64,000 nt of DNA from positions 182,399 to 246,398 of the forward strand of contig NW_020653718.1 of the NCBI RefSeq assembly GCF_003589595.1. Direction: 5' to 3'. The position numbers were made by a program, and so were the translations under genes. This DNA is from Hyposmocoma kahamanoa (taxonomy: Eukaryota; Arthropoda; Insecta; Lepidoptera; Cosmopterigidae). Below, one piece after another: positions 11,235-22,978 of this stretch. The notes beneath the pieces were generated by a model. The model saw only the letters and a program-made list of their open reading frames with translations. It did no database searches and was not told the origin of the DNA. Each line of letters begins with the position of its first letter. Positions within the stretch are counted from its first letter, which is position 1.

Positions 11235-11412
11235 GATACTAGTGATGGGACGAACAAGTTATGCGCATAATAGTATACGATACGCCTGTCTTTAACAGTT
11301 GCATTGCCACTCGGAACTTTAAATCGCAAAGATCTGAAGTACACTGCCTCTGCGCCCATCATTCGGAGACATAACTTGAAAAGTCCCATGTGCCTGTAAT
11401 TTCACCAGCACG
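11235..11412 (-). repeat. Repeat A, 3' two-thirds
   Basis: Reverse orientation. It runs from ACTAGTGATGGGACGAACAA through TGCCTGTAATTTCACCAGCA, and breaks off before the TACCCTTCAAAACC box. Confidence 0.8.
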
Positions 11413-12529
11413 CCTACAAACGTATTAACATATTATGATTATAGGAGCAGCAAAGAAGAAATATGCCGGTGATTTTCCTCTTCAACCTCGTAAATGCCAA
11501 TTTTTGTACAACAACAGGAAACTTATTATGAAAGCGTGGGTATACATTGCCACTAATAATAAATAATTGATGACTTTCTGAATCTCTGATCTTGAATTGA
11601 CCTTTCATAAACAAGTTTACTGTTCTTACCATAAACAACAATTACAAAAATGTACTGTTACTCCGGTGCACCAAATCCAATTTCTTTAATTTTATCCCTT
11701 AGAGTTTGCTCAACAGCACGCTTCTGCTGGACAACAATTTAATAAGATTCTATCTAGTTATGTTTGGATTTTATACAGTAAAATTTTATATTGAAATCAT
11801 CTAAAGCTCCTTGCAGCATAATGTTTTCGATGTAGATAAATTCTTTGTTTTTAGTTGAACGATTTCCTCCAGATCTAAACTTGTCTTCGACCAGCAACAG
11901 AGTAACATTTTCTATATATAGTTATCATAGTACGCGACAATATGAATATTATATTAATCATAATTCCCTGTGTACATTATATTATTAGGGTCTTGTACCG
12001 CTTTACAATAAACTCAGGTGACTGAGTGATTTATTCCAATACAACCTAACAGGTTGGTTGACTAAAGTTATTGAGTTCTTTTTTTTTTTAAAGACTAAGT
12101 GCGCATTTAATTTTGATCTCCATTTCGTCTGAAGGAAAGTGATGCTGACGATAGAGCATGTACACCCAAGAGTGATTACACAAGGCTACTTTCAGCAGCA
12201 TCGATGCAATCGCTTATAAATCACAAGCATTGCTGCCTAAAGACGCGCGCGTGTGTAACCGTTCTAAGAGCGATGTCACACGAATGCAGCCGGTGCGTTG
12301 CGTTCTCGCAGCAGCCGCGATACTTATTTACTCACCGCAACACCCCTCCCCGCTTCGTCCTCTAGCCTCTTTGTCAATTACGCATGCGTTCCGTCGTCTC
12401 ACGCCGTTTCATCGCACGTATTACAAGTGCACATCATGTGGCATCGCTCTAAAAAACCCTATTCACATTCGAATTGAAAAGGTCTAAGGGAAAGCGTTCA
12501 GCGAACAAGATTCTTAGGTTTTCATTATT

Positions 12530-12690
12530 GTTACACATTGGAAACGAAACTGTTTTTTCCGGTCTAAATCGCGTATATTTGTAGTTTCAAACAAACCAAC
12601 GGTTTCTGACTCTCTACGGGTCTCGTCTCATGTTCACGGCTGACTGAGATGGGAAAGCATCTCCCAATTAATGTTAGACTTAACTGTTTC
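12530..12690 (+). repeat. Repeat B, copy 1
   Basis: Contains ACTGTTTTTTCCGGTCTAAA, CAAACAAACCAACGGTTTCT and TGTTCACGGCTGACTGAGAT. Two more copies in the window (22415-22560 and 42101-42890) share the same block order, so this is a dispersed family of unknown class. Confidence 0.65.
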
Positions 12691-13717
12691 ATTTATAAAG
12701 ACTAAATTTAGTTTACTTCTTATAAGTTTGATGCCGTCTAAATACAACGCAATATCGAGATACAATCATAGGAATCCATTTTGTAAGAATAAAAAATCTT
12801 GCTTTTTGATATAAACACTTTGTTGTTTTATTTGTCGACTCTCCTTCGATTGTTGCACGTATCAAGGTTCCAGAAGCATAACTTAGATATCAAAGCGAAG
12901 CTATCCAAGTGGAACATTGAACACGACAAATCAACAAAATTGTCAACTAGACTAAGCAGAAACGTTAAGTAACATCTTCGTAGGTACGATTCACATGAAT
13001 CCTTAGAGACGTTGAGAAACTTTCTTAAGGTAATATTTTTTTCTTATACTTTTAGATATATCTGTCTACTTCAGTACTCTGTTGATGGAGTAGATGCTTG
13101 CCTACCTATGTATATTAATCGCATTACATTAAGATAACATATTTATGTCGTTGCCATATTTTGTCGCCCCACCTTATTCATCCTTAGGCGCTATATTCTT
13201 GCGAAAATATGGTTTAGGTAAACGTACAGCATACATATTTATGGATATATGTTATGGATATTATTAGAAAAGTAGTTTTGTTTTATTTTATTTATGATAA
13301 CAACATCCATTACCAGCCAATTCACGCTGTCCATCACTGACAATGTTTTTTAATGATGATAATAAAAATATTTTCTTTCACCGCTGTATCCGTTAACCAA
13401 AAGGTAAAATAGAAGGAAAGAAGAAAAAAAAAGCATTTGAATAAATACATAAACAAATGTACATGAACAAAACATGAAAATAAAGTAGGCGGGCTTTATT
13501 AGCACTTAAATAAATAATTAAAAATATTACAAAGTTATACGTTCCTATCCTAAAATATAACACTTAAACAATTTATAAATCTATTTATTTACATAATAAG
13601 TAATTTACATTTGAATAAAGTAGATAAACTATAATCACATAAAATACCTTAATAAACAAGTACCCACTTTATGGGACCGATATTTCTGGCCAAATACCCA
13701 CCAAGTACAGTGCTTAA

Positions 13718-13899
13718 TATTATTACATCCCGACGTCACAGGCATCGGTTGTTATCCAGGGCACATTATTACAGCCGGTCGTCACCGGCATCGGTTGTTG
13801 CCTAGGGAACATCATTACACCCGGATGTCACAGGCATCGGTTGTTGCACAGGGAACATCATTACATCCGGACGTCATCGGCATCGGTTGTTGCCCATCA
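13718..13899. repeat. 46-bp tandem repeat, four units
   Basis: Units start at about 13718, 13764, 13810 and 13856. Each carries ATTACANCCGG, a CGTCA box and GGCATCGGTTGTTGC. Unit borders are exact at 46 bp for units 2 and 3. Units differ by several substitutions, so the array is not very recent. CpG content is higher than in the flanks. Confidence 0.9.
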
Positions 13900-14779
13900 G
13901 ACTCAAAGGATATGTCAATGATGGACATATTCGCATGACAAAGCCTATGGTCTATTATCTATGTAGTTTATGAGAGATGTGAATTGCATTTTGTCATCAA
14001 GAAGTACACATAGCCACTTTCCAATATGATACTGTTATTTGTATAACATATGAGTAGATTATTCAAATCATGTTAAAGGAGATTACAGTCAGCAGTAAAA
14101 GACATTTGTTGTTGACAAGAAAATGTTCATCATCTGCACACAGTAGGTGACGATCTGGTCTTTATGGTACTCAAAGATAAGTCGGATAAACAGTCGGACT
14201 GTGCATTTGATGAAAGAATGTTAACAGTAGCGTATACATAATATACATTTTGCAATTAAAAACGTATACTTAAAGTTAAAAATGCGTTGGAAGGCATAGA
14301 ACATAAGATAAGTCTGACTTAAACCTTCTGCGCCTATGTGATTGCGGCGGATCTTTCTACATTTATCCTTTAATCCATAACCTGCTTTTTCATGTGGTGG
14401 AACTAGGTACGTTGACATTTAGCAAGCCAGGTTCTGCACTAACAAAGAATCCTATCTTTAGCATATTAATATTGTATAAGATTGTGCAATCAAGCCATTG
14501 AATAGGCAAATGATTCGCCTACTTTAAATTGAATGGTTGCCTACTTTAAATTTAAAAATTCCTAATAAAAATACAAAACAAAGGCAGTGATACCAGATGG
14601 ATTCTCCGTCTAAACATAATCTTTCTACCCGAGAAAGACTGCAGGTGAATTTCGGATTGCCGGGTGAACTGAGAATTATCTAAAGCCTTTTGGATAAAGT
14701 AGCTATAAAAGGGACGTATATGGGTTAATTCCAATAGATAGCGTTGTATTATAAAAACTAATAAAATATCACAACTCAC

Positions 14780-14990
14780 CGACAATATTCAGATAAACAG
14801 GCATTCCAATAGGCGGTGTTGTAGAGATCTGACACTCATACTGTCCAGAGTCGCGCCGCTGTGGGCTGCGTATGCGCAGCTCCCACTCTTCGGAGCGCGG
14901 CTTGTGCTGCGCCTCGAAGCGCTGATCCGATGTGTATGTGTACCGCCCCACCGTCAGTAAGTGGATATCACGGTGACGCACCCATGATAC
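14780..14990 (-). CDS. dpr: Dpr family protein, exon for C-terminal half of Ig domain 1
   Basis: Second visible exon. The acceptor is CTATCACCAG before 14990 and the donor is GTGAGT after 14780. Its 211 nt give 70 codons plus one base (G, which completes Ala with the next exon). It begins VSWVRHRDIHLLTVGRYTYT, continues SDQRFEAQHK and EEWELRIRSPQRRDSGQYEC, and ends QISTTPPIGMPVYLNIV. It supplies the Ig1 tryptophan (residue 3), the D-S-G-x-Y-E-C signature with the second cysteine (residue 53) and the QISTTPP strand. In known Dpr-DIP complexes Ig1 forms the binding interface. The H-L-L-T-V-G-R-Y-T-Y-T-S-D-Q-R-F block is nearly invariant in one part of the Dpr family. Confidence 0.96.
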
Positions 14991-15045
14991 CTGGTGATAG
15001 ATAGATAAATAAATAACATGATATTAAATACACAACATATTTTAT

Positions 15046-15570
15046 TAGTAGTTAGTAGCAATAAAGTTCCTTTTGAAAGACATCGTCCAGGTACTGCCAC
15101 CTTACCTATTTCTGCCGCCAAGCAGTAATGTCAGTAATACGGTGTTCCTGTTTTGAAAGGTAAGGGTGCTGGTGAAATTAACGCACACACACACACACAC
15201 ACACAAACATAGCCCCGCACTAGGGAAACCCTGTGTCGCGGGTACCATGGACACATATAGACAATCACACATTACACCCAAACTCACGAGAGAAATATAT
15301 GTAGGCTATACAAATACTTCTCACGTCCCGGGAATCGAACATGGGACCTTTGCGTGGCAGTCTGGCATGGTCACCGTTCGGTCACGGAGGCAGTTTAATT
15401 ACACGCATATGAGACTTGTCAACTTATGTTTCAGGGTGACAGGCGCAGTGGCAGTGTCCCTCAGATCTTTGTGATTTTAAGCTCTGAGTGGCACTGCAAC
15501 TGTTGTGGACAGGCGTGTAGCTTACCATTCGCGCACGGTTTGTTCGTCCCGTCACTTGATATTATGAAAA
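15046..15570 (+). repeat. Repeat A split by a nested SINE
   Basis: The 5' half runs from GTAGCAATAAAGTTCC through GGGTGCTGGTGAAATTA at about 15178. The 3' half resumes near 15397 with ATTACACGCATATGAGACTT and runs to the A tail near 15570. The break holds a minus-strand repeat C copy. The short AATTA found at both borders is probably the duplicated target. Confidence 0.85.
15180..15393 (-). repeat. Repeat C (tRNA-headed SINE) nested in repeat A
   Basis: On the minus strand the head reads CTGCCTCCGTGACCGAACGG (A-box-like) and GTTCGATTCCCGGGA (B box). A body follows with CTCGTGAGTTTGGGTG, CCATGG and GGGTTTCCCTAGTGCGG. It ends in a (GT)n tail, seen as (CA)n at 15182-15204. The A-box/B-box spacing suits a Pol III SINE. 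Confidence 0.82.
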
Positions 15571-15861
15571 AAAAAATGTACTGAAATAGGTGGCAGTATT
15601 GTGGAATAGGTGCTCAGTGTATTGTTTATTATCTGTCAGAACTTTAGCGTCGCGAGCAGACATTTTCGCACTCAGGGACTGTTTGTTCGGCTGCAACGTT
15701 GAATGAAAAATAAATAGTTCATATTGTTATCCTGTCCCTAACAGAATCAACACAACAATACTCGTACAAGTTTAAAATAAAATTTTGTTCATTCGTCGAT
15801 TTGATATCTCTCAGATAACGAGTATTCTGCTTAAATGTAACACATTTTTTTTTAATGTTTC

Positions 15862-16089
15862 ATAATAATAATAACGCATACGCTCATGGCCCCGCACTAG
15901 GGAAACCCTATATCGCGGTGGCCATGGACACGCCATAGACAAAAATAAATTAATGCAAAACTCACGAGATAAATAAATGTAGGCCACACAAACATTTCTA
16001 CCGGCCTGGGAAACAAACCTGGGACTCTAACCAGCATCCGTAGCCACACCAGCACCACCGCTCTTATCGACTGAGCTACAGACCGTCAG
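15862..16089 (-). repeat. Repeat C body with a different tRNA-like head
   Basis: The body (CCCCGCACTAGGGAAACCCT, CCATGGACA, CTCACGAGA) matches repeat C. The minus-strand head instead reads GGTCTGTAGCTCAGTCGATA, AGAGC and AGTCCCAGGTTTGTTTCCC, an elongator-tRNA-like A box unlike the GGCCGAACGGT head of the other copies. A head swap or a distinct subfamily would explain this. Confidence 0.7.
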
Positions 16090-16379
16090 AAGCATAGGTC
16101 AGAAGTTGCCCCCAAATAACATCATGTGTATTAATAATAAAATCATTTTCATTTTGTGATAACGCAATCGCAAAAACATTAATACCCAATAAAATAGTTA
16201 CACTTTCATTTACAACTTCAAAACATTTGTTATATCTTTAATACACTACCATAGTTCACTTATAAAAAATGTAGTACAAAATTTAATACAATAATTTCGG
16301 GATTTCAGATGGACGTATTACCCACACTACGGATATTTTTACTTCTATGAAGTTCAGGTATAAAGTATGGGTCTCATAA

Positions 16380-16735
16380 GAAGGCTCAAGGTCACTCGGT
16401 ATTTCCCTACGTGATAGAATCAGAAATGAGGAAATCCGTAGGAGAACTAAGGTAACCGACACAGCTCGAAGAATTGTTTAGCTGAAGTGGCAGTGGGCCG
16501 GGCACATAGCTTAGAGAACCGACGGCCGTTGGGGTGGAAAGGTTCTTCAATGGCGACCGCGCACCGGACGACGCTGAGCGGGTAGGCCCACCATCAGGTG
16601 AACCGGCGATCTGGTAAAGGTCGCGGGAAGTCGATGGATGCGCGCAGCGCAGGACCGAACGTCGTGGAGATCGTTGGGGGAAGCCTATGCCCAGCAGTGG
16701 GCGTCGTATGGCTGAATCATGATGATGATGATGTA
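16380..16735 (+). pseudogene. RTE-clade LINE 3' coding end
   Basis: The plus-strand reading contains LRDRIRNEEIRRRTKVTDTA, a stop, LKWQWAGHIA, then WRPRTGRR and RWMRAAQDRTSWRSLGEAYA, ending QQWASYG and a stop. A (ATG)n tail follows at 16724-16735. The order KWxWAGH-...-GRP-...-W-M-R-x-A-x-D-R-x-x-W-...-AYxQQW is typical of the C-terminal end of lepidopteran endonuclease-reverse transcriptases. Several stops show a dead 5'-truncated copy. Confidence 0.8.
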
Positions 16736-16807
16736 CAGTCGATTCCGTATGATACTTGAACCTCTAGCCGACTTTTTGATTATAAGAGCCTCCTTACGCA
16801 TTCACCA

Positions 16808-16972
16808 CTGCCTCTGTGGCCGAGCGGTTATCATGCTGAGTTCCCGGGTTCCATATTCATATTCGTATGGCTTACATATATTTTTGTCTTGAGTTCGGGT
16901 GTATTAGTAGTTGTGTATGTGTCTATGTCTATGGCAACCGCGATACAGGGATTTTCTAGTGTGAGGCTGTTT
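16808..16972 (+). repeat. Repeat C SINE, plus orientation
   Basis: The head CTGCCTCTGTGGCCGAGCGG is followed by GTTATCATGCTGAGTTCCCG, GAGTTCGGGTGT, CTATGGCAACCGCGATACAG and TTTTCTAGTGTGAGGCTG. The region between head and body is shortened relative to the 28.6-kb copy. Confidence 0.78.
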
Positions 16973-17059
16973 AAAAAAACAGCAAAGGTATTTCAGATTT
17001 TTGGTTGAAATTTGTATTTTTGTAACGGAATTAATGTTCAAATTGGCTCAAGAAGGTTC

Positions 17060-17156
17060 TTCTAATGTCGTTCACTAAAAATGCAATAAGGAAGTCACAC
17101 CAAAATGAATTTTACGGCTTATAGATTAAAGGTTTGATTTGATTTGATTTGATTAA
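17060..17156 (+). repeat. LINE-type tail ending in (TTGAT)n
   Basis: Ends with several TTGAT units at 17131-17155. Short penta/hexanucleotide tails of this kind terminate Jockey-like LINEs in insects. No coding part was recognised upstream. Confidence 0.4.
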
Positions 17157-18080
17157 AGTTTGTTTACAACCTTTCTTTACACTGATTTACTCAGAACCAA
17201 ATAGACGGTTAGCGGGTCAGGTATATTGGGGCTTCGACTGTACATATTCTGAATATTCTGATCTCTGTTTATTAGGCAAAGTATTGTACTAGTGCATATT
17301 TACAAAATAATAGTAACAACAACTCTACTGTCCGGAAAATTAATCTTGAATAATACGTTCCTCAAGGCTTTCCCCAACACAAGCACACATTTGATTAATG
17401 GGAGAACCTGATCTAGCATTGTTGAATCAAATTGAGAAATAAATAAATTATTCTAATTTTTACGTTCCTCAAGCACAATCGTTAATGTCATATTATATTT
17501 ATCTCATAATGCATTTGTGGGCCCATTAAGACCATTTCGTTGAATTTGGACGTTTACGAGGCTTTTAAGCGCACAAATATACCTTCTTTATGATCTGTGG
17601 ACGATTTAAACTCCTAACGGTTTTTTTCTAGTGCACTGTTTTTCTACATATTATGCATAATTAATGTTCGGCGAAATAATAATGTAATTATCAAAGAAAA
17701 TTTGTAGAAGGTAAAGACATAAAATCTAAAAAAAACTATTAACATGGCGTTGAAGAAAATATAAAAAATGTCTACCTATTTCTTATTAACTAGAGGGATC
17801 TGTCCAGGTCATCTAGTTTAGCATCAGTTTAGAAAGGTCTGTTTCCTAATTGCATCTGCACATCGATAGTGGCACAAGGCCAGTCGTCAAACGAAAAAGA
17901 CAATACATAGTTCTGCGTTGACGAATTTTCTACATCAAAGAACTGGTATTTTGGGCTGTGTATTTTGAACTTTGATATCAGTTTACAGCAGACGTAAATA
18001 AAGCTTTCTAGAAGAACATCTGCGTACATTTCTGGCATCCAGTTGTTTGTCGAAAAAAAATTTTAAATTTTTAAAAATTT

Positions 18081-18705
18081 TTAGTGATAAAATTGTCTAA
18101 TTTTATCGCTGTGAAACTTAACCTTAGCAGCTACAACAACTTTTTTGAATATTTTTGAATAAATTGTAACATTATCTATGAAATTGGAATTAGTATTATA
18201 AGTTTTCATAGCATATAGCTCATACAAACGAGACCTACTCTTATGAAAACCTACTGTTGCCCAGTCGTTGAATTTAGTCTCTGTATGGAAAGTTAATGTT
18301 TTCGATTTAAATATATTATCAAATTCATTTTTGACTAAACCAAATATCGCGCTATATAAACTATTTGGAACCTCGGGTATATGGGGTAGGGAATTTAAAC
18401 TATTGCCGATATTATTTTGAAATCTAATGATTCGTTCTGTGGTAATCGGGCTGCAGAGAAATTGGTCTATCTTCTTGCTCATTTTACAATTAAAAGAAGC
18501 CAATTGGCCACTATGGTCTGATCTTAAGCAATTTATTATTGATTTAGACACTGCGTCTGTGTTACAAAAGATGTTATCAATACAAGTAGAAGAGGAGGCA
18601 GTGATGCGAGTTGGTTCTAAGAAAAGATTAATCAAGTTAAAACTTTTAAACAAATTAATTTCTCAAAGGTCATACTGAAAATCAGAGCTTATGTCCATTT
18701 TGCTA
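18081..18705 (-). pseudogene. Jockey/CR1-like LINE endonuclease C-terminus
   Basis: Open minus frame of 190 codons, extending upstream through one stop. It reads FKSFNLINLFLEPTRITASS, STCIDNIFCN and LRSDHSGQLASFN. T-R-x-T-x-x-S-x-T-C-I-D-N-I-F followed by S-D-H-x-x is the last catalytic part of the apurinic-type endonuclease domain in non-LTR elements, where Asp and His are active-site residues. The linker before the RT follows (KFNDWATVGFHKSRSRLYEL). No RT domain remains. The frame is unusually long for a fossil. Confidence 0.72.
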
Positions 18706-21589
18706 AATTCTATTGTGAGCTAGCGTCCTTGTGGCCACTACAATACAAACACTAAGTCTCATCATCACCATCAATATAAACTAAGACCCGTCTCTAATAC
18801 CTATCATTAAATTATAATTCCAACCCCGTTATGTTATATTTTATTAAATGAGCAAATTTAACTTCAATTCGTCAAAATTTATTAATAATTCCCTCCAAGG
18901 GAATCTGCCTTACGAGTAAATGGTCGTGTGAATTAGTCTTGACGATTAGCAGTTTTATTTTCAAATTTACTTAAAATAAATATTTATTAAGGTAGGTAAA
19001 AAAAGAACCTAAAAAAGACAAGTATCACTTGCACGAATTTCTGTCATTCAGATACGCTCAACCTTTTGTGTATGTATGTTTTTATTTCACAATAGTTTTT
19101 AACTTCGACATTGACAGATTGTTAATATTATCAGGGGTGATCAATGTGACTTTGAACGACTACTGTCAAGAGCAGCTAGTTTATTTTTATTTCTCTTATT
19201 GATATATTATGCCAATAACAAAACAGTGTATGTTAGTTTTTTTAACTTGCCTCAGAGGCATTTTGTAGTTAAGTTAGAAAATTACCCTACTACGTAGTTC
19301 TGCAGAATCTAAGGCGATTTTAATGTTTTATTTACTATTTGTGAATTAATACCAATGTTACTTCTGTTGTATGTTTCTGAATGGCTCCGGCTCCTTTGAC
19401 GACCCACTTCAATTTTATGTTATTGCTTGAAGAAATAAAATGACGTTAAAATATTTCATCGTTTTCCTACGGAATTTGGAGGCCAAAGAGGGAGATGGGG
19501 GTAATTTGTCAGCACCAACTCTTGTCTTCCATTTGCTGAACCTTTCAACTAGGAGTATGGTGATGTATTGAAAAGTTGCGAAAACTCTCTAAAGTTTTGC
19601 GCTAGTTTTTACTACGTAATATCGTCTCCAAAGAGGTCGAGATTTATTGAATAATATTTCGTTAGGCCACTAGGGAACTGAAAACAGAAAGGGAGGGAAT
19701 TCAGAGCCCTCCGGAGGGAGTGCACTCTTGACTCGGTAGCAAAACGTTTGATTTGACAAAGTCTCGAAATACGAGCACGAAACATTTAAATTTTGTCTAA
19801 GGCATTTCCACATCGAACAAGACTAACGTGTGTCCATTCGACTGGCATACTTTATAGCCTGCAAGTTGGTCGATACTTATGGGTGAGCGTGACGGGACAA
19901 CTAAATGAATAAAACAACACCCAGCAGTCTCTTAGGATTTCAAGCTATCTGTTCACTCCTTTGCCCAGTGGCACAACCAATGCCATCAGTAGCCAACTGC
20001 TAAATTTTATTCAGAAAAGTAGTTCTCATCTATCATTCAAATTTTAATCTTCAGTTACACTATTAACTTTTAACGTGTAATAAGTTAATCACTATTATAT
20101 ATATATTTTCCTAATATTTATCACCGACTCTGAAAAACACATTATGCAGAAAATACGTTGCCGAACTTTGGTGCAATTACGCGTAGGTATTTCTCTGAAT
20201 ATACCCGTATATTAGAAGGAGCAATATGAGGCAGTCTTTGATATTGCCGTGCGCGGTGTGTGACATAGTTTTATTAAATCTCTTGGCACTTGTGTACACA
20301 ATAATGTGCCGTCGTGGGTATCGTGAAACGCGTTGAAGGAAATCAAGAGATTAGCAATGGCATCCGTCTGTTTAATATATTACAACTTCGCTATTGATCA
20401 TCTACCTGTCTACAAAGCAGCATGGCTTGAGATGAACACATCTAGTATAATTATAATAACATTACACTAAATCTTGTTTCCTTTTGCTCCTTTTCATTTA
20501 CCTCAAGACTGCTATTGATTAGTCAGTCGAGGAATATTAGTCCATTATAAGAGAATCTTAGGAAAAATCTTCCTTTTTAGAGATATATACGCTTGTGCGG
20601 TGTATGGCGACAAATTCGTAATCATTACCATCGTCAACCAGGTTTTCCCCACTTCTATAACCAGTCTAATTGAAAATTAACATCCAATTTACTCATATTC
20701 GAAGCCTCGTTTAAATTATTACCAATGATTACCTTATGAAGCATCCATTAGTGAATGAATACTGAAATTCCATTTGTCGGTGAAGAAATTATGGGTTTTG
20801 TTAGCGTTTCCGAAAACGCGAGTATTATTGGAAAAACGTTACTTTCAACACGAGCCATTTTAAGCTCTCGTTTTATTAAATATATTAGCCATCCAATTTC
20901 ATAAATTATTTTGGCCATGCTTTTTTTGCTACACATTTCTTGTGAACTTTTATAACTGTGGTCATTAGTCGCCGATGAAATTCACAATTATAAAGCAATC
21001 TATTTGAAACGTCATGGAAAGAAACTAACATATATAATTATGTATGATTTTTGATAGTTTCGGCTGTCACATTACTGTTATCCGTAATGATCCTGTATTT
21101 GGTTATGGAACGAAGCCGAGGTAATAACAGGTAAAGTTATTGTTTTTTTAACAAAACATAACAAATATGGTCGCATACATTGACTTACAAACAAATGGAC
21201 GACGTGTCTAAAACAAAAACCACGAAAAAAATGTCCCAAGTCAACCTATTTAAACGTAGTGACATGTGAAAAGGAATATGAAAAAGCTAAAACGTTGAAT
21301 TTAAATTGTAATGTCATCGCAGTACTGTCTAATTTTGCTTGCTTCGCTGTCAGTCGAACAAACGAAGACTTAAGCTTGAATGACGCTCTATATACGATTT
21401 TAACGCCCTATAAGTTCGGACACTTTTTAGCGCGGACCCGACGTCCATATAATTGTAAGTCAATGGTCGCATATGACTATGTGCTACTATCTATGGCATA
21501 CATCTGTCAAATATCAACTGGTCACCTTGGATTTCATTAAAAAACGTACCAAGAGGCTTATCTGTTACTCGAATTTAGTGGTGGCAAAG

Positions 21590-21900
21590 CTGTAGAGCTT
21601 TGAATACCGCCGTAAAGCTGCCTGCTTATCTGTATTTTAGAGGATCACGAAGACTGTGCTATAGAATTGCCTAATTTGATTTCGCTGTCTCCTTTCCATC
21701 ATCGAGGGACTAGACGTGGCTGGGATTCCACCCCTATCTTGTGGATGTTCCTAGAATTCAAACGGAGCGTTGAGCTTCCACATTTATATAGTGTACGGCT
21801 ATAGAGTGGAATTTCTTTCCGACAGACTTGTTCCCTAATGAACCAACCTTTCCAAGGCTGCATACCCCATCGTTGATCTAATCGTTAATTTTCATCAAGT
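21590..21900 (+). pseudogene. LINE ORF2 C-terminal remnant
   Basis: The plus strand reads VDVPRIQTER, a stop, ASTFI, a stop, CTAIEWNFFPTDLFPNEPTF. W-N-x-x-P-x-x-L-F near a C-terminus is a common post-RT motif of lepidopteran non-LTR elements. Two stops and no RT domain remain. Clade was not assigned. Confidence 0.5.
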
Positions 21901-22414
21901 GAGATGGAAATCAAATACGTACTTATTTTTAAGTAATAAAAAGAATCGATACGGTCTTTAATCTCTATTGCGAAGGTTTGTGACAAATAATATTTTTAAT
22001 AATCACTTTGAACGACAATATGATATATTCATATACGGATGTAATTTGATTAATGTTATCTCAGAAGTCATTTTATGTTCAGTGAATAAATCAAATAACG
22101 TCGTAGGTACAAGTCTGTTGAGATCATAAATCACAACACCTAACACACACTAATGACTCCAAACAAAGCAAAAAATGCACAGCTGTTCTTCTTTCAAAAA
22201 GAACATTCCGTTTTAATTTCTTTTCCTACTCTCTACGTCTCCCTTACTAATTAGTACCGCCGTCTCAGTGCATTAAAAACTTGCATCAACTCTCGGAACA
22301 AAGAAAACTTTTCCGGTAATCCTTTAATGCTGCAAATGTTTTCAAAAGTTTCTCAATACTTTGCACAAAATGTGTAATAATAAATTGGAGTTCTTCTGTT
22401 CTATCGCGATTCCT

Positions 22415-22560
22415 ACACAATGGAAATGAAAGTACAACATAATGGAAATGAAACTATTTTATAGGACCTTAAATCGCAAATATTTATTTTCTTCGATCAA
22501 ACTAATGTTTCGGACTCTCCACAAGTCCCATGGTCACCGGTAACTGACATAGTCAAGGAA
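22415..22560 (+). repeat. Repeat B, copy 2
   Basis: Contains CTTAAATCGCAAATATTTAT, ATGTTTCGGACTCTCCACAA and CATGGTCACCGGTAACTGAC, matching the copies at 12530 and 42101. Confidence 0.65.
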
Positions 22561-22682
22561 GGTTGACCAACAAAATACGCTATTTTAAATTTTAAATTTC
22601 ATAGTGATAATTCTATTATTGGTCAGTGTAGAATTATCACTAGTTACAGGTTTCTTAATTGTTTTCGATGTTACAAGTTTAG

Positions 22683-22978
22683 TTGCAGTGAAGCTCCTTG
22701 TGAAAGAGTTCGTCCAGGGTAATACTGCCACCTTGCCTATTTCTGCCGCCAAGCAGTAACTTCACCATTACTCTGTTCCGGCTTCCGGGTTCCGGAAGGG
22801 CAAGGGTGCTGATGAAATTACAGGCACATAGGACTTGTCAACTTATGTCTCAGGGTGATGAGCGCAGTGGCAGTGACCCTCAGATCTTTGCGATTTAGAT
22901 CAGGACTGTTATGGACAGGCGTGTAGTTTACCATCAGGCGCACGACTTGTTTGTCCCGTCACTTGATGTTATAAAAGT
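22683..22978 (+). repeat. Repeat A, near full length
   Basis: Runs from GCAGTGAAGCTCCTTGTGAA to GTCACTTGATGTTATAAAAG. It keeps all family boxes, including TTCTGCCGCCAAGCAGTAA, TTACAGGCACATAGGACTTG, GGACAGGCGTGTAG and CATCAGGCGCACGACTTG. The AAAGCTCTGAGTGGCACTG box is largely deleted. Confidence 0.9.

Larger units (their letters stand above)
10040..14779 (-). other. dpr: dpr intron between Ig1 and Ig2 (about 4.7 kb)
   Basis: Donor GTGAGT, acceptor AG, phase 1. It separates the two Ig domains. It holds a foldback element at 10396-10771, repeat A at 11235, repeat B at 12530 and a 46-bp tandem repeat at 13718. In 10100-10395, 10772-11234, 11413-12529, 12691-13717 and 13900-14779 I see nothing recognisable beyond AT-rich sequence. 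Confidence 0.85.

Noticed and set aside
12230..12487. 85-codon plus frame in a GC-richer patch
   Set aside because: No recognisable motif, no splice context and no neighbouring gene support.
13718..13899. CRISPR-like array
   Set aside because: The units are adjacent 46-bp tandem repeats without unique spacers, in a eukaryotic genome.
15166..15474. 102-codon plus frame
   Set aside because: Crosses the border of nested SINEs, so it is repeat-derived.
21259..21540. 93-codon plus frame
   Set aside because: No recognisable family, and it lies in AT-rich intron sequence where frames of this size occur by chance.
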